A stretch of DNA of 64,000 nucleotides from Citrobacter koseri ATCC BAA-895 (GCF_000018045.1 NC_009792.1:2232001-2296000), one strand, 5' to 3'. Positions 53,580 to 62,688 are shown, counted from the stretch's first letter. The notes: a model not told the origin generated them from the letters alone. Made by a program: numbers and translations.

Positions 53580-53684
53580 ATGGAAAATAATAGCCGTACA
53601 ATGCCCCATATAAGGCGGACAACTCATATTATGATGTTTGCTCACCGTAACAGCTTCGACTTTCATTTCTTTAATGCCCGTTAG
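53580..53684 (+). CDS. speFL: SpeFL, ornithine-sensing leader peptide of speF
   Basis: The 34-codon ORF MENNSRTMPHIRRTTHIM...NAR matches the SpeFL arrest peptide of E. coli and Salmonella. A ribosome translating it stalls in the presence of ornithine, which exposes or protects RNA elements so that speF is transcribed through. An AAAGG Shine-Dalgarno is just upstream. Compared with my memory of the E. coli peptide, residue 19 is Met instead of Lys; the C-terminal HRNSFDFHFFNAR is conserved. Confidence 0.9.
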   Translation: MENNSRTMPHIRRTTHIMMFAHRNSFDFHFFNAR

Positions 53685-53823
53685 TCTTTCGACTAAGGGC
53701 ACTCCAGCATACAGGTCTTCCTGACCCCTTGCATTGCAGGCTAACGCCTGTATCTCGTGGTGCTCACACTGCATAACCCTGTTTTACCTGTGACCGGAAA
53801 GGTTAGGGTTTATTGCATCTTCT

Positions 53824-53873
53824 AAAAAGCAATTTACTGATTTATTTATCAGTGGCGTCGTATTGCTTTTTTT
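53824..53873 (+). promoter_or_regulatory. Terminator-like hairpin between speFL and speF (candidate attenuator)
   Basis: An outer stem AAAAAGCAAT / ATTGCTTTTT (53824-53833 and 53862-53871) encloses ACTGAT / ATCAGT (53836-53841 and 53848-53853). The 3' arm ends in a run of seven T (53867-53873). It lies 70 bp before the speF ATG. Control of speF in E. coli is described as Rho-dependent; this structure could add intrinsic termination. Confidence 0.5.
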
Positions 53874-53940
53874 CCGGAGCTATCAGTTTCTCATTCGAGA
53901 AATTGAGGACCTGCTATTACCTGAAAATAAAGAGATGAAA

Positions 53941-56139
53941 ATGTCTGAATTAAAAATTGCCGTCAGTCGTTCCTGCCCTGATTGTTTTTCTACACAGCGC
54001 AGTATCGTTAATGTTGATGAAAGTAATTTCATTGATGTTGCCGCTATCGTGTTATCCATCAATGATATTGAACGAGGTAAACTCGATGAGATTGATGCGA
54101 CGGGCTACGGTATTCCCGTGTTTATCGCGACACAAAATGAAGAGCGCGTTCCGGCAGAATATCTGCCGCGGATCTCGGGCGTATTCGAACATAATGAAGC
54201 CCGTAACGCCTTCTATGGCCGCCAACTGGAGACCGCTGCCAGCCACTATGAAACGCAACTGCGCCCGCCGTTCTTCCGGGCGCTGGTGGACTACGTAAAC
54301 CAGGGCAACAGCGCATTTGACTGTCCGGGGCATCAGGGCGGTGAATTCTTCCGCCGTCACCCCGCAGGGAATCAGTTTGTTGAGTACTTTGGCGAAACGC
54401 TTTTCCGCTCTGATTTGTGTAATGCCGACGTGGCGATGGGCGATCTGCTTATCCATGAAGGCGCGCCGTGCATCGCGCAACAACACGCCGCGAAAGTGTT
54501 CAACGCCGATAAAACCTACTTTGTGCTGAACGGCACCTCATCGTCAAACAAAGTGGTACTTAACGCGCTGCTGACCCCAGGCGATCTGGTGCTGTTCGAT
54601 CGTAATAACCACAAATCGAACCACCACGGCGCGCTGTTGCAGGCGGGCGCGACGCCGGTTTATCTGGAAACCGCGCGCAACCCGTACGGCTTCATCGGCG
54701 GGATCGACGCCCACTGCTTTGAAGAAGACTATCTGCGTGAACTGGTCAGCGAAGTGGCGCCGCAACGCGCGCAAGACGCCCGTCCGTTCCGCCTGGCGGT
54801 GATCCAGTTAGGCACCTACGACGGCACCATCTATAACGCCCGTCAGGTGGTGGATAAGATTGGTCATCTGTGCGACTACATCCTGTTTGACTCCGCATGG
54901 GTCGGCTACGAGCAGTTTATTCCGATGATGGCCGATTGCTCGCCGTTGCTGCTGGATCTGAACGAGAACGATCCGGGAATCCTGGTCACACAGTCTGTTC
55001 ACAAACAGCAGGCCGGTTTCTCCCAGACCTCGCAGATCCACAAGAAAGACAGCCATATCAAAGGTCAGTCTCGCTATGTGCCGCATAAACGTATGAATAA
55101 CGCGTTCATGATGCACGCCTCCACCAGCCCGTTCTACCCGCTGTTCGCCGCCCTGGACATCAACGCCAAAATGCACGAAGGCGTCGGTGGCCGTAACATG
55201 TGGATGGACTGCGTGGCGAACGGCATCAATGCTCGTAAGCTGATCCTTGATAACTGCCATCACATCCGTCCGTTCGTACCGGAATTGATCGACGGTAAAC
55301 CGTGGCAGTCTTACCCCACGGCGGAGATCGCAAACGACCTGCGCTTCTTCCACTTTGTGCCGGGCGAACACTGGCATGCCTTCGAAGGCTACGCCGAACA
55401 CCAGTACTTTGTTGATCCGTGCAAACTGCTGCTCACGACGCCGGGCATCAATGCGCGCAACGGCGAATACGACACCTTTGGCGTTCCGGCGACCATCCTT
55501 GCCAACTTCCTGCGTGAAAACGGCGTGGTGCCGGAAAAATGCGATCTCAACTCGATCCTGTTCCTGCTGACGCCAGCGGAAGACATGGCGAAATTGCAGC
55601 AACTCGTCGCCCTGCTGGTGCGCTTTGAGAAACTGCTGGAAGCCGATGCGCCGCTGGCTGACGTTCTGCCGTCAATTTATAAGCAGCATGAAGCGCGTTA
55701 TGCCGGCTACACCCTGCGTCAGCTGTGCCAGGAGATGCACGATCTGTACGCACGCCATAACGTGAAACAGCTGCAAAAAGAGATGTTCCGTAAATCCCAT
55801 TTCCCACGCGTCAGCATGAACCCGCAGGACGCCAACTACGCCTATCTGCGCGGTGAAGTCGAACTGGTTCGCCTGCCGGACGCGGAAGGACGGATCGCGG
55901 CAGAAGGCGCGCTTCCGTATCCGCCAGGGGTTTTGTGCGTTGTTCCGGGTGAAATCTGGGGCGGTGCGGTGCTGCGTTATTTCAGCGCGCTGGAAGAAGG
56001 GATCAACCTGCTGCCGGGCTTTGCGCCTGAACTACAGGGCGTTTACATCGAAGAACACGACGGCCGTAAACAGGTGTGGTGCTACGTCATTAAACCGCGC
56101 GAAGCACAGAACACCCTGCTGAAAGGGGAAAAATTATGA
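53941..56139 (+). CDS. speF: Inducible ornithine decarboxylase
   Basis: The start MSELKIAVSRSCPDCFST at 53941 gives 732 aa, the E. coli SpeF length; the frame is open for 26 more codons without homology. It is a fold-type I PLP enzyme; the PLP Lys is in QSVHKQQAGFSQTSQIH. It decarboxylates ornithine to putrescine at low pH, using a proton. Together with PotE it forms an acid-resistance and putrescine module. The 3' end overlaps potE by 4 bases. Confidence 0.97.
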   Translation: MSELKIAVSRSCPDCFSTQRSIVNVDESNFIDVAAIVLSINDIERGKLDEIDATGYGIPVFIATQNEERVPAEYLPRISGVFEHNEARNAFYGRQLETAASHYETQLRPPFFRALVDYVNQGNSAFDCPGHQGGEFFRRHPAGNQFVEYFGETLFRSDLCNADVAMGDLLIHEGAPCIAQQHAAKVFNADKTYFVLNGTSSSNKVVLNALLTPGDLVLFDRNNHKSNHHGALLQAGATPVYLETARNPYGFIGGIDAHCFEEDYLRELVSEVAPQRAQDARPFRLAVIQLGTYDGTIYNARQVVDKIGHLCDYILFDSAWVGYEQFIPMMADCSPLLLDLNENDPGILVTQSVHKQQAGFSQTSQIHKKDSHIKGQSRYVPHKRMNNAFMMHASTSPFYPLFAALDINAKMHEGVGGRNMWMDCVANGINARKLILDNCHHIRPFVPELIDGKPWQSYPTAEIANDLRFFHFVPGEHWHAFEGYAEHQYFVDPCKLLLTTPGINARNGEYDTFGVPATILANFLRENGVVPEKCDLNSILFLLTPAEDMAKLQQLVALLVRFEKLLEADAPLADVLPSIYKQHEARYAGYTLRQLCQEMHDLYARHNVKQLQKEMFRKSHFPRVSMNPQDANYAYLRGEVELVRLPDAEGRIAAEGALPYPPGVLCVVPGEIWGGAVLRYFSALEEGINLLPGFAPELQGVYIEEHDGRKQVWCYVIKPREAQNTLLKGEKL

Positions 56140-57455
56140 GTAAAGCCAAATCCAATAAAATGGGCGTCGTTCAGCTCACCATCCTGACAATGGTCAATAT
56201 GATGGGCTCCGGGATTATCATGCTGCCCACCAAACTTGCGGAGGTCGGCACCATCTCGATCATCTCGTGGCTGGTGACTGCCGTTGGTTCAATGGCGCTG
56301 GCATGGGCTTTCGCCAAATGCGGGATGTTCAGCCGTAAATCCGGCGGTATGGGCGGCTACGCGGAGTATGCCTTTGGTAAGTCCGGCAACTTTATGGCGA
56401 ACTACACCTATGGCGTTTCGCTGCTGATTGCCAACGTCGCTATCGCCATCTCCGCCGTCGGCTACGGCACCGAGTTATTCGGCGCCACGCTGTCACCGGT
56501 GCAGATCGGTCTGGCGACCATCGGCGTACTGTGGCTGTGCACCGTCGCCAACTTCGGCGGCGCGCGCATTACCGGGCAAATCAGCAGTATCACCGTCTGG
56601 GGCGTGATTATTCCGGTTGTCGGTCTGTGCATTATCGGCTGGTTCTGGTTTAGCCCAACGCTGTACGCCAACTCCTGGAACCCGCATCACGTACCGTTCT
56701 TCACCGCCGTCGGTTCTTCTATTGCGATGACGCTGTGGGCCTTCCTCGGTCTGGAATCTGCCTGTGCCAACGCCGAAGTGGTGGAAAACCCGGAGCGTAA
56801 CGTACCGATTGCGGTATTAGGCGGTACGCTGGGCGCGGCGGTGATTTACATCATCTCCACCAACGTGATTGCCGGGATCGTACCAAACATGGATCTGGCC
56901 AACTCCACCGCGCCGTTCGGTCTGGCGTTCGCACAGATGTTTACCCCGGAAGTCGGTAAAGTGATCATGGCGTTGATGGTGATGTCCTGCTGCGGTTCGC
57001 TGCTGGGCTGGCAGTTCACTATCGCCCAGGTCTTCAAATCCTCGGCGGATGAAGGATATTTCCCGAAAATCTTCTCTCGCGTAACGAAAGTGGATGCGCC
57101 GGTTCAGGGGATGCTGACCATCGTGATTATCCAGAGCGGATTATCGCTGATGACCATCAGCCCATCGCTGAACAGCCAGTTCAACGTGTTGGTTAACCTG
57201 GCGGTGGTAACAAACATTATCCCGTACATTCTGTCGATGGCCGCGCTGGTGATCATTCAGAAAGTGGCAAATGTTCCGTCGTCAAAAGCCAAAACGGCGA
57301 ACTTCGTGGCATTCATCGGCGCGCTGTACAGCTTCTATGCGCTGTATTCCTCCGGTGAAGAAGCGATGCTGTACGGCTCCATCGTGACCTTCCTCGGCTG
57401 GACGCTGTATGGACTGGTATCGCCGCGCTTTGAGCTGAAAAACAAACACGGTTAA
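56136..57455 (+). CDS. potE: Putrescine-ornithine antiporter
   Basis: The 439-residue APC-family carrier equals E. coli PotE in length, with twelve membrane segments and the start MSKAKSNKMGVVQLTILTMVNMMGSGIIMLP. Substrate residues fall in the GSGIIMLP loop and around ALWAFLGLESACANAEVVENPER. It exchanges external ornithine for the putrescine made by SpeF. It is coupled to speF by an ATGA overlap. Confidence 0.97.
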   Translation: MSKAKSNKMGVVQLTILTMVNMMGSGIIMLPTKLAEVGTISIISWLVTAVGSMALAWAFAKCGMFSRKSGGMGGYAEYAFGKSGNFMANYTYGVSLLIANVAIAISAVGYGTELFGATLSPVQIGLATIGVLWLCTVANFGGARITGQISSITVWGVIIPVVGLCIIGWFWFSPTLYANSWNPHHVPFFTAVGSSIAMTLWAFLGLESACANAEVVENPERNVPIAVLGGTLGAAVIYIISTNVIAGIVPNMDLANSTAPFGLAFAQMFTPEVGKVIMALMVMSCCGSLLGWQFTIAQVFKSSADEGYFPKIFSRVTKVDAPVQGMLTIVIIQSGLSLMTISPSLNSQFNVLVNLAVVTNIIPYILSMAALVIIQKVANVPSSKAKTANFVAFIGALYSFYALYSSGEEAMLYGSIVTFLGWTLYGLVSPRFELKNKHG

Positions 57456-57460
57456 AAAAA

Positions 57461-57531
57461 AGCCCGGTGGCGCTAACGCTTACCGGGCCTACGATCGTTG
57501 TTGTAGCCGGGCAAACGCAGTACCGCCCGGC
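57461..57531. repeat. REP pair between potE and pgm
   Basis: AGCCCGGTGGCGCTAACGCT...CCGGGCCTACG and TGTAGCCGGGCAAACG...ACCGCCCGGCA lie between the convergent stops. A short A-run (57454-57460) precedes them. They probably end both transcripts. Confidence 0.8.
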
Positions 57532-57544
57532 ACACAAACCGCAC

Positions 57545-59185
57545 TTACGCGTTTTTCAGCACTTCGCTGACAATCTCAACCGCTTCTTTTTCGATCTGCT
57601 TGCGGTGTTCCTCGCCGAGGAAGCTTTCGCAATAAATCTTATAAGCGTCTTCCGTGCCAGAAGGCCGCGCGGCAAACCAGCCGTTGTCGGTCATCACTTT
57701 CAGGCCGCCAATCGACGCGCCGTTACCCGGCGCCGCCGTCAGACGCGCGGTGATCGGATCGCCCGCCAGCGTGCTGGCGCTCACCATTTCTGGAGAGAGC
57801 TTAGACAATGCGGCTTTCTGCGCAGACGTTGCGCTTGCCTGCAAACGGTTATAGCTCGGCGCGCCGAAGCGGGCCGCCAGCTCGTTGTAGTGCTCCTGCG
57901 GGTTCTTCCCGGTGACGGCCGTGATTTCCGCCGCCAGCAGGCACATGATGATGCCGTCTTTATCGGTAGACCACGGCGTGCCGTCGAAACGCAGGAAAGA
58001 CGCCCCGGCGCTCTCTTCGCCGCCGAAGCCGAAGCTGCCGTCGAACAGACCGTCGACGAACCATTTAAAGCCGACCGGCACTTCCACCAGTTTACGGCCC
58101 AAATCGTTCACCACGCGATCGATCATCGCAGAGGAAACCAGCGTTTTACCGACCGCCACCTCTTTGCCCCACTGCGGGCGGTGCTGGAACAGATAGTTGA
58201 TCGCTACCGCCAGATAGTGGTTCGGGTTCATCAGCCCTGCCGGAGTCACGATGCCGTGGCGGTCATAGTCCGGGTCGTTGGCGAACGCCAGATCGAACTT
58301 ATCACGCAGCGCCAGCAGACCCGCCATCGCGCACTCGGAGGAACAGTCCATACGGATTGCGCCGTCTTTGTCGAGATGCATAAAGCGGAACGTCTGATCA
58401 ACGTGATCGTTAACGATAGTCAGGTTCAGGTTGTAGTGCTTAGCAATACGCTTCCAGTATTCGATACCGGAACCGCCCAGCGGATCGACGCCCAGCGTCA
58501 GGCCCGCTTTCTGAATCGCCGCCATATCGACGATATCCGCCAGCCCTTCAACGAACGGCTGCACCAGATCCTGCTCTTTAACATGGCCTGAGGCCATCGC
58601 CGCATCCAGAGAGATACGCTTCACGCCCTTCAGGCCGTCAGCCAGCAGCGCGTTGGCCCTGTCTTCCACCACTTTGGTGACGTTGGTATCCGCCGGGCCG
58701 CCGTTTGGCGGGTTGTACTTAATTCCGCCGTCTTCCGGTGGGTTGTGAGATGGCGTGATCACGATGCCATCAGCCAGCGGGCCGCCTTTTTTATTGTGAA
58801 CCAGGATAGCGTTGGAAACGGCAGGCGTTGGCGTGAAGCCATTGTTTTCCTGCACGATGACATCAACACCGTTCGCCGCCAGCACTTCCAGTACAGAGAT
58901 AAATGCCGGTTCAGACAGCGCGTGGGTATCTTTGCCCACATAACAAGGACCAGTGATACCGTTTTTTGCACGCTCTTCCGCAATCGCCTGGGCGATCGCC
59001 AGGATGTGCGGCTCGTTAAAACTATGACGACCTGCGCTACCGCGATGCCCGGACGTACCGAACTTCACGGCGTGCTCTGCATTCCCTGCTTCGGGTTTCA
59101 GTACATAGTACTGTGCCGTCAGTTGGGCGACGTTAATCAAATCACTCTGTTGCGCAGGTTGACCTGCACGGTTGTGGATTGCCAT
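57545..59185 (-). CDS. pgm: Phosphoglucomutase
   Basis: The 546-residue enzyme equals E. coli Pgm in length. The phosphoserine loop is VITPSHNPPEDGG, metal-binding DPDYDRHG and sugar-binding GEESAGASF. It interconverts glucose-1-phosphate and glucose-6-phosphate for glycogen, UDP-glucose and maltose metabolism. It follows seqA by 24 bp in one transcript. Confidence 0.97.
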   Translation of the reverse strand: MAIHNRAGQPAQQSDLINVAQLTAQYYVLKPEAGNAEHAVKFGTSGHRGSAGRHSFNEPHILAIAQAIAEERAKNGITGPCYVGKDTHALSEPAFISVLEVLAANGVDVIVQENNGFTPTPAVSNAILVHNKKGGPLADGIVITPSHNPPEDGGIKYNPPNGGPADTNVTKVVEDRANALLADGLKGVKRISLDAAMASGHVKEQDLVQPFVEGLADIVDMAAIQKAGLTLGVDPLGGSGIEYWKRIAKHYNLNLTIVNDHVDQTFRFMHLDKDGAIRMDCSSECAMAGLLALRDKFDLAFANDPDYDRHGIVTPAGLMNPNHYLAVAINYLFQHRPQWGKEVAVGKTLVSSAMIDRVVNDLGRKLVEVPVGFKWFVDGLFDGSFGFGGEESAGASFLRFDGTPWSTDKDGIIMCLLAAEITAVTGKNPQEHYNELAARFGAPSYNRLQASATSAQKAALSKLSPEMVSASTLAGDPITARLTAAPGNGASIGGLKVMTDNGWFAARPSGTEDAYKIYCESFLGEEHRKQIEKEAVEIVSEVLKNA

Positions 59186-59209
59186 TGCCTGGTCCTTTTA
59201 ATGCAAGGA

Positions 59210-59755
59210 TTAAATTGTTCCGCAAACCTTCTCAATCAATTCCGCCGGGAATTGCATTGACTGCATGATGTGTTCAACCATGCTGCATTTACGGCCGGTG
59301 TTGGTGTTGGTAATCACCCAATACGGCGTGCCGGGCACATGTTTCGGTTTAGTTTGATTACCATTTTTCAGCAGCGTGTGTTCATCAGCCGCAAAATAGA
59401 CGCGCGTACGGCCATGCAACGACTCCGTCGCTTCGGCAAACGCGCGATTATCCAGTGAGTAGAGTGTAGACAGCACCAGCATGAAGCGGTTTACCGCTTT
59501 CTTCTGCTCCGCGTACTCGTCGGAAAGCAGCAGTTCACGCATGGCGCGGACTTTATCTTTTACGGGGTTGACGGGCTTCGCTTCCACGATAGCAGGTTGC
59601 GCGATGCGAACCTCTTTCGCCGCCGGAGTGACAGGCTGTGATACGGCGGAAAACTTCAACATGCGCCGTAAAATGTCGGATGCGCTCTCGCCAATATGCT
59701 TGGTGTGGCTGGCAATATAGCTATAGAGTTCATCATCAACTTCAATCGTTTTCAT
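59210..59755 (-). CDS. seqA: SeqA, negative regulator of replication initiation
   Basis: The start MKTIEVDDELYSYIASHTKHIGESAS at 59755 gives 181 aa as in E. coli; the longer open frame to 59830 is not conserved. The N-terminal ribbon-helix-like multimerisation domain comes first. The C-terminal domain (TRVYFAADEHTLLKNGNQTKPKHVPGTPYWV) binds hemimethylated GATC pairs. It sequesters new oriC copies and the dnaA promoter. Confidence 0.97.
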   Translation of the reverse strand: MKTIEVDDELYSYIASHTKHIGESASDILRRMLKFSAVSQPVTPAAKEVRIAQPAIVEAKPVNPVKDKVRAMRELLLSDEYAEQKKAVNRFMLVLSTLYSLDNRAFAEATESLHGRTRVYFAADEHTLLKNGNQTKPKHVPGTPYWVITNTNTGRKCSMVEHIMQSMQFPAELIEKVCGTI

Positions 59756-59952
59756 CTTAATCCAGTGCGGTGTCTTATCTGAATACAAGTCGTTGGGATT
59801 ACCTGCACGTAGTGTAAAGGCAAATTCCAACAGCGGATAGCGTCAAACCTGGCTGACGGAAAAACTCGGAGTAAACCGTAGTTGTTGCAGCCCTGTGGCA
59901 GAATAGTCAACATAATACCCTAACCCGACAGAGCGAAAAAAAGAACTTTGCC

Positions 59953-60726
59953 ATGAAATTGAATATCCGAGCGCAAACTGCACAAAACCTGCACAATAAT
60001 TCTCCCATCGTCCTCGTTCACGGTTTGTTTGGCAGCCTGGACAACCTCGGCGTGCTGGCGCGCGACCTGGTGACCGATCACGATATCATTCAGGTTGATA
60101 TGCGCAACCACGGTCTCTCCCCTCGCGATCCGGTGATGGACTACCCGGCAATGGCGCAAGACTTACTGGATACCATTGATGCCGAAGGCATTGAGAAAGC
60201 CACCTTTATCGGCCACTCCATGGGCGGTAAAGCGGTAATGGCGCTCACCGCGCTGGCGCCGGAGCGTATTGACCAGTTGGTCGCGATCGACATCGCGCCG
60301 GTCGATTACCACGTTCGCCGCCACGATGAAATCTTCGCCGCCATCAATGCCGTCACCGACGCGGGCGCCGAAACCCGTCAACAGGCCGCCACCGTTATGC
60401 GTCAACATCTGCAAGAAGAAGGCGTCATCCAGTTTCTGCTGAAATCGTTTATCGACGGCGAATGGCGCTTTAACGTACCGGTGTTGTGGGAACAGTATCC
60501 ACATATTGTGGGCTGGGAGACCATTCCAGCCTGGGATCGCCCGGTGTTGTTTATCCCCGGCGGCAACTCGCCTTATGTGACCGAAGCATATCGTCACGAT
60601 CTGCTGGCGCAGTTCCCTCAGGCGCGGGCGCACGTCATCGCCGGAGCGGGCCACTGGGTTCACGCGGAAAAACCCGATGCGGTGCTGCGCGCCATTCGTC
60701 GCTATCTGGCAGATAAGGCCAACTGA
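59953..60726 (+). CDS. ybfF: YbfF, alpha/beta-hydrolase esterase
   Basis: The 257-residue protein (E. coli 254) shows the oxyanion HGLFGSLDN, nucleophile elbow GHSMGG (Ser about 92) and the histidine in AGAGHWVHAEKP. It hydrolyses acyl thioesters and short esters in vitro; the natural substrate is not established. It diverges from seqA. Its stop codon is embedded in the LexA box of ybfE. Confidence 0.95.
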   Translation: MKLNIRAQTAQNLHNNSPIVLVHGLFGSLDNLGVLARDLVTDHDIIQVDMRNHGLSPRDPVMDYPAMAQDLLDTIDAEGIEKATFIGHSMGGKAVMALTALAPERIDQLVAIDIAPVDYHVRRHDEIFAAINAVTDAGAETRQQAATVMRQHLQEEGVIQFLLKSFIDGEWRFNVPVLWEQYPHIVGWETIPAWDRPVLFIPGGNSPYVTEAYRHDLLAQFPQARAHVIAGAGHWVHAEKPDAVLRAIRRYLADKAN

Positions 60727-60740
60727 TTAAAAACTCAGCG
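60721..60740 (+). promoter_or_regulatory. LexA box of ybfE
   Basis: AACTGATTAAAAACTCAGCG contains CTG-N10-CAG (60723-60738), the SOS box consensus, and is nearly identical to the known E. coli ybfE box. It overlaps the last codon and stop of ybfF, 115 bp upstream of ybfE. Confidence 0.75.
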
Positions 60741-60854
60741 TCCGCGCGCGATTACGTCCGCGGGCGTTGGCGTGTCTGCCTTGCTGATGTATGATGGCGC
60801 GCTATCCATCCGGGCAGACGCCTGGCTGATTGTTTCCCCGAAGTCACCAAAATC

Positions 60855-61148
60855 ATGGCCAAAGAACAAACGGACCGTACGACATTAGATCTGTTCGCAC
60901 ACGAGCGTCGCCCGGGACGACCCAAAACCAATCCGCTTTCGCGTGATGAACAGCTGCGCATTAATAAGCGTAACCAGCTAAAACGCGACAAAGTACGTGG
61001 CCTTAAGCGTGTCGAACTGAAACTCAACGCTGAGGCTGTCGATGCGCTGAACGAGCTGGCCGAATCCCGCAATATGAGCCGTAGCGAACTCATCGAAGAG
61101 ATGCTGATGACTCAACTGGCAGCGCTGCGCGGCCAGGGCGTAGTCTGA
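60855..61148 (+). CDS. ybfE: YbfE, LexA-regulated ribbon-helix-helix protein
   Basis: The 97-residue protein has the E. coli length. A basic N-terminal half (RRPGRPKTNPLSRDEQLRINKRNQLKRDKVRGLKR-type, interrupted here for brevity) includes an AT-hook-like GRPKT. The C-terminal part resembles a CopG/RHH motif (AVDALNELAESRNMSRSELIEEML). It is a predicted DNA-binding protein of unknown targets, induced in the SOS response in E. coli. Confidence 0.93.
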   Translation: MAKEQTDRTTLDLFAHERRPGRPKTNPLSRDEQLRINKRNQLKRDKVRGLKRVELKLNAEAVDALNELAESRNMSRSELIEEMLMTQLAALRGQGVV

Positions 61149-61298
61149 AAAACTGCTCAATATCATAAATCATGTAGCACAGAGTGCAGTCCCGCGTGAT
61201 TGCTGTTTCCGCATGCCTGACTGTTCTGCTATGATTGCCCTTATCTGCGGGCAATACGCCACCACCATTTCAATAAGTTTCAAGAGGTTATTTTACTC

Positions 61299-61829
61299 AT
61301 GGCAATCACTGGCATCTTTTTCGGCAGCGACACCGGTAATACCGAAAATATCGCAAAAATGATTCAAAAACAGCTTGGTAAAGACGTTGCCGATGTGCAT
61401 GACATTGCGAAAAGCAGCAAAGAGGACCTGGAAGGGTACGACATCCTGCTGCTGGGCATCCCGACCTGGTACTACGGTGAAGCGCAATGTGACTGGGATG
61501 ACTTCTTCCCGACTCTCGAAGAGATTGATTTTAACGGTAAACTGGTGGCGCTGTTCGGCTGCGGCGACCAGGAAGATTACGCAGAATATTTCTGCGACGC
61601 GTTAGGCACCATCCGCGACATCATTGAGCCGCGCGGCGCGACCATCGTCGGTCACTGGCCAACGGCGGGCTACCATTTTGAAGCGTCCAAAGGTCTGGCT
61701 GACGACGATCACTTTGTTGGTCTGGCTATCGACGAAGACCGTCAGCCTGAACTGACCGCAGATCGCGTTGAAAAATGGGTTAAACAGATTTCCGGCGAAC
61801 TGCACCTCGACGAAATCATTAACGCCTGA
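61299..61829 (+). CDS. fldA: Flavodoxin 1
   Basis: The 176-residue FMN protein equals E. coli FldA in length. The phosphate loop is GSDTGNTE (residues about 9-16), and the flavin-stacking loops are PTWYYGEAQCDWDD and GCGDQEDYAEYF. It is an essential low-potential electron carrier for IspG/IspH, MetH reactivation and pyruvate formate-lyase activation. It lies upstream of fur and is read through into it in E. coli. Confidence 0.97.
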   Translation: MAITGIFFGSDTGNTENIAKMIQKQLGKDVADVHDIAKSSKEDLEGYDILLLGIPTWYYGEAQCDWDDFFPTLEEIDFNGKLVALFGCGDQEDYAEYFCDALGTIRDIIEPRGATIVGHWPTAGYHFEASKGLADDDHFVGLAIDEDRQPELTADRVEKWVKQISGELHLDEIINA

Positions 61830-61834
61830 TTTTG

Positions 61835-61862
61835 TGCGGCGCAGAAAAGCATCTGCGTCGCA
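61835..61862 (+). terminator. Hairpin after fldA, weak terminator
   Basis: TGCGGCGCAG (61835-61844) and CTGCGTCGCA (61853-61862) form a 10-bp stem with one G-U pair and an 8-nt loop. No T-run follows, which fits partial read-through from fldA into uof-fur. Confidence 0.45.
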
Positions 61863-61899
61863 TCAATAGATAAAACCAATTAAAATAATTGCTACAAAT

Positions 61900-61929
61900 T
61901 TGTAACTTTCTTGCCTGACCCTGTACAAT
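61900..61929 (+). promoter_or_regulatory. Probable fur promoter
   Basis: TTGTAA (61900-61905) and TACAAT (61924-61929) are separated by 18 bp and precede uof by about 110 bp. A short palindrome ACAAATTTGT overlaps the -35. No convincing Fur box was identified by eye. Confidence 0.4.
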
Positions 61930-62039
61930 GTCCGGGTGTTATTCTGGTATTGCACAGTGTGTTTGTTGGCGATACCTCGTTTTTATTAACAATATTTGCC
62001 GGAGGCTTGCAGTTTTCATTTAGGCGTGGCAGTTCTATA

Positions 62040-62126
62040 ATGAAACGCATGATCTCAAGTGCAATTTCTGTCACTTCTTTGTTTGAAGTGAATCGTTTAG
62101 CAACAGGACAGATTCCGCATGACTGA
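62040..62126 (+). CDS. uof: Uof, leader peptide upstream of fur
   Basis: ATG 62040 opens a 28-residue ORF (MKRMISSAISVTSLFEVNRL...) that ends 8 bp inside fur. In E. coli, fur translation is coupled to uof, and RyhB acts on uof to limit Fur synthesis. The overlap and length are the same here. Found by direct reading of the leader. Confidence 0.85.
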   Translation: MKRMISSAISVTSLFEVNRLATGQIPHD

Positions 62127-62565
62127 CAACAATACCGCATTAAAGAAGGCTGGCCTGAAAGTAACGCTTCCTCGTTTAAAAATTCTGGAAGTTCTTCAGG
62201 AACCGGATAACCATCACGTCAGTGCGGAAGATTTATATAAACGTCTGATCGACATGGGTGAAGAGATTGGGCTGGCGACCGTGTACCGTGTGCTGAACCA
62301 GTTTGATGACGCCGGTATCGTAACCCGCCACAATTTTGAAGGCGGTAAATCCGTTTTTGAGCTGACCCAACAGCATCATCACGATCACCTTATTTGCCTC
62401 GATTGTGGCAAAGTGATCGAATTCAGTGATGATTCTATCGAAGCGCGCCAGCGTGAGATTGCGGCTAAGCATGGCATTCGTTTGACGAACCACAGCCTCT
62501 ATCTCTACGGCCACTGCGCTGAAGGCGATTGCCGGGAAGACGAGCACGCGCACGACGCGAAGTAA
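62119..62565 (+). CDS. fur: Ferric uptake regulator Fur
   Basis: The 148-residue protein matches E. coli Fur in length. The N-terminal winged helix is LKVTLPRLKILEVLQE and YRVLNQFDDAGIV. The metal-sensing and dimer domain has HHHHDHLICLDCGKVIEF (H88/H90, C93/C96 region) and the C-terminal CREDEHAHDAK. With Fe2+ it represses iron uptake genes and indirectly, through RyhB, supports expression of sdhCDAB and other iron enzymes in this window. Confidence 0.97.
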   Translation: MTDNNTALKKAGLKVTLPRLKILEVLQEPDNHHVSAEDLYKRLIDMGEEIGLATVYRVLNQFDDAGIVTRHNFEGGKSVFELTQQHHHDHLICLDCGKVIEFSDDSIEARQREIAAKHGIRLTNHSLYLYGHCAEGDCREDEHAHDAK

Positions 62566-62580
62566 TGTGAACCCTCCTAA

Positions 62581-62608
62581 AAAGCCAACCGACCGGTTGG
62601 CTTTTTTT
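62581..62608 (+). terminator. fur terminator
   Basis: AAAGCCAACC / GGTTGGCTTT (62581-62590, 62595-62604), loop GACC, followed by a T-run to 62608. Strong intrinsic terminator 15 bp after the fur stop. Confidence 0.93.
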
Positions 62609-62632
62609 ATGCCTCCGACCCGGTAGCGGCCT

Positions 62633-62669
62633 TAAAAAACGCAAACGGGCGGAGAGAACTCTCCGCCCG
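62633..62669 (-). terminator. chiPQ terminator
   Basis: On the minus strand CGGGCGGAGAG / CTCTCCGCCCG (62669-62659, 62656-62646) is followed by TTTGCGTTTTTT. It lies 19 bp after the chiQ stop. Confidence 0.88.
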
Positions 62670-62688
62670 CCATTAACCCGCCCTGCTT

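Noticed and set aside
57467..58591. 374-aa plus-strand ORF opposite pgm
   Set aside because: Begins inside a REP element and is antisense to a certain gene.
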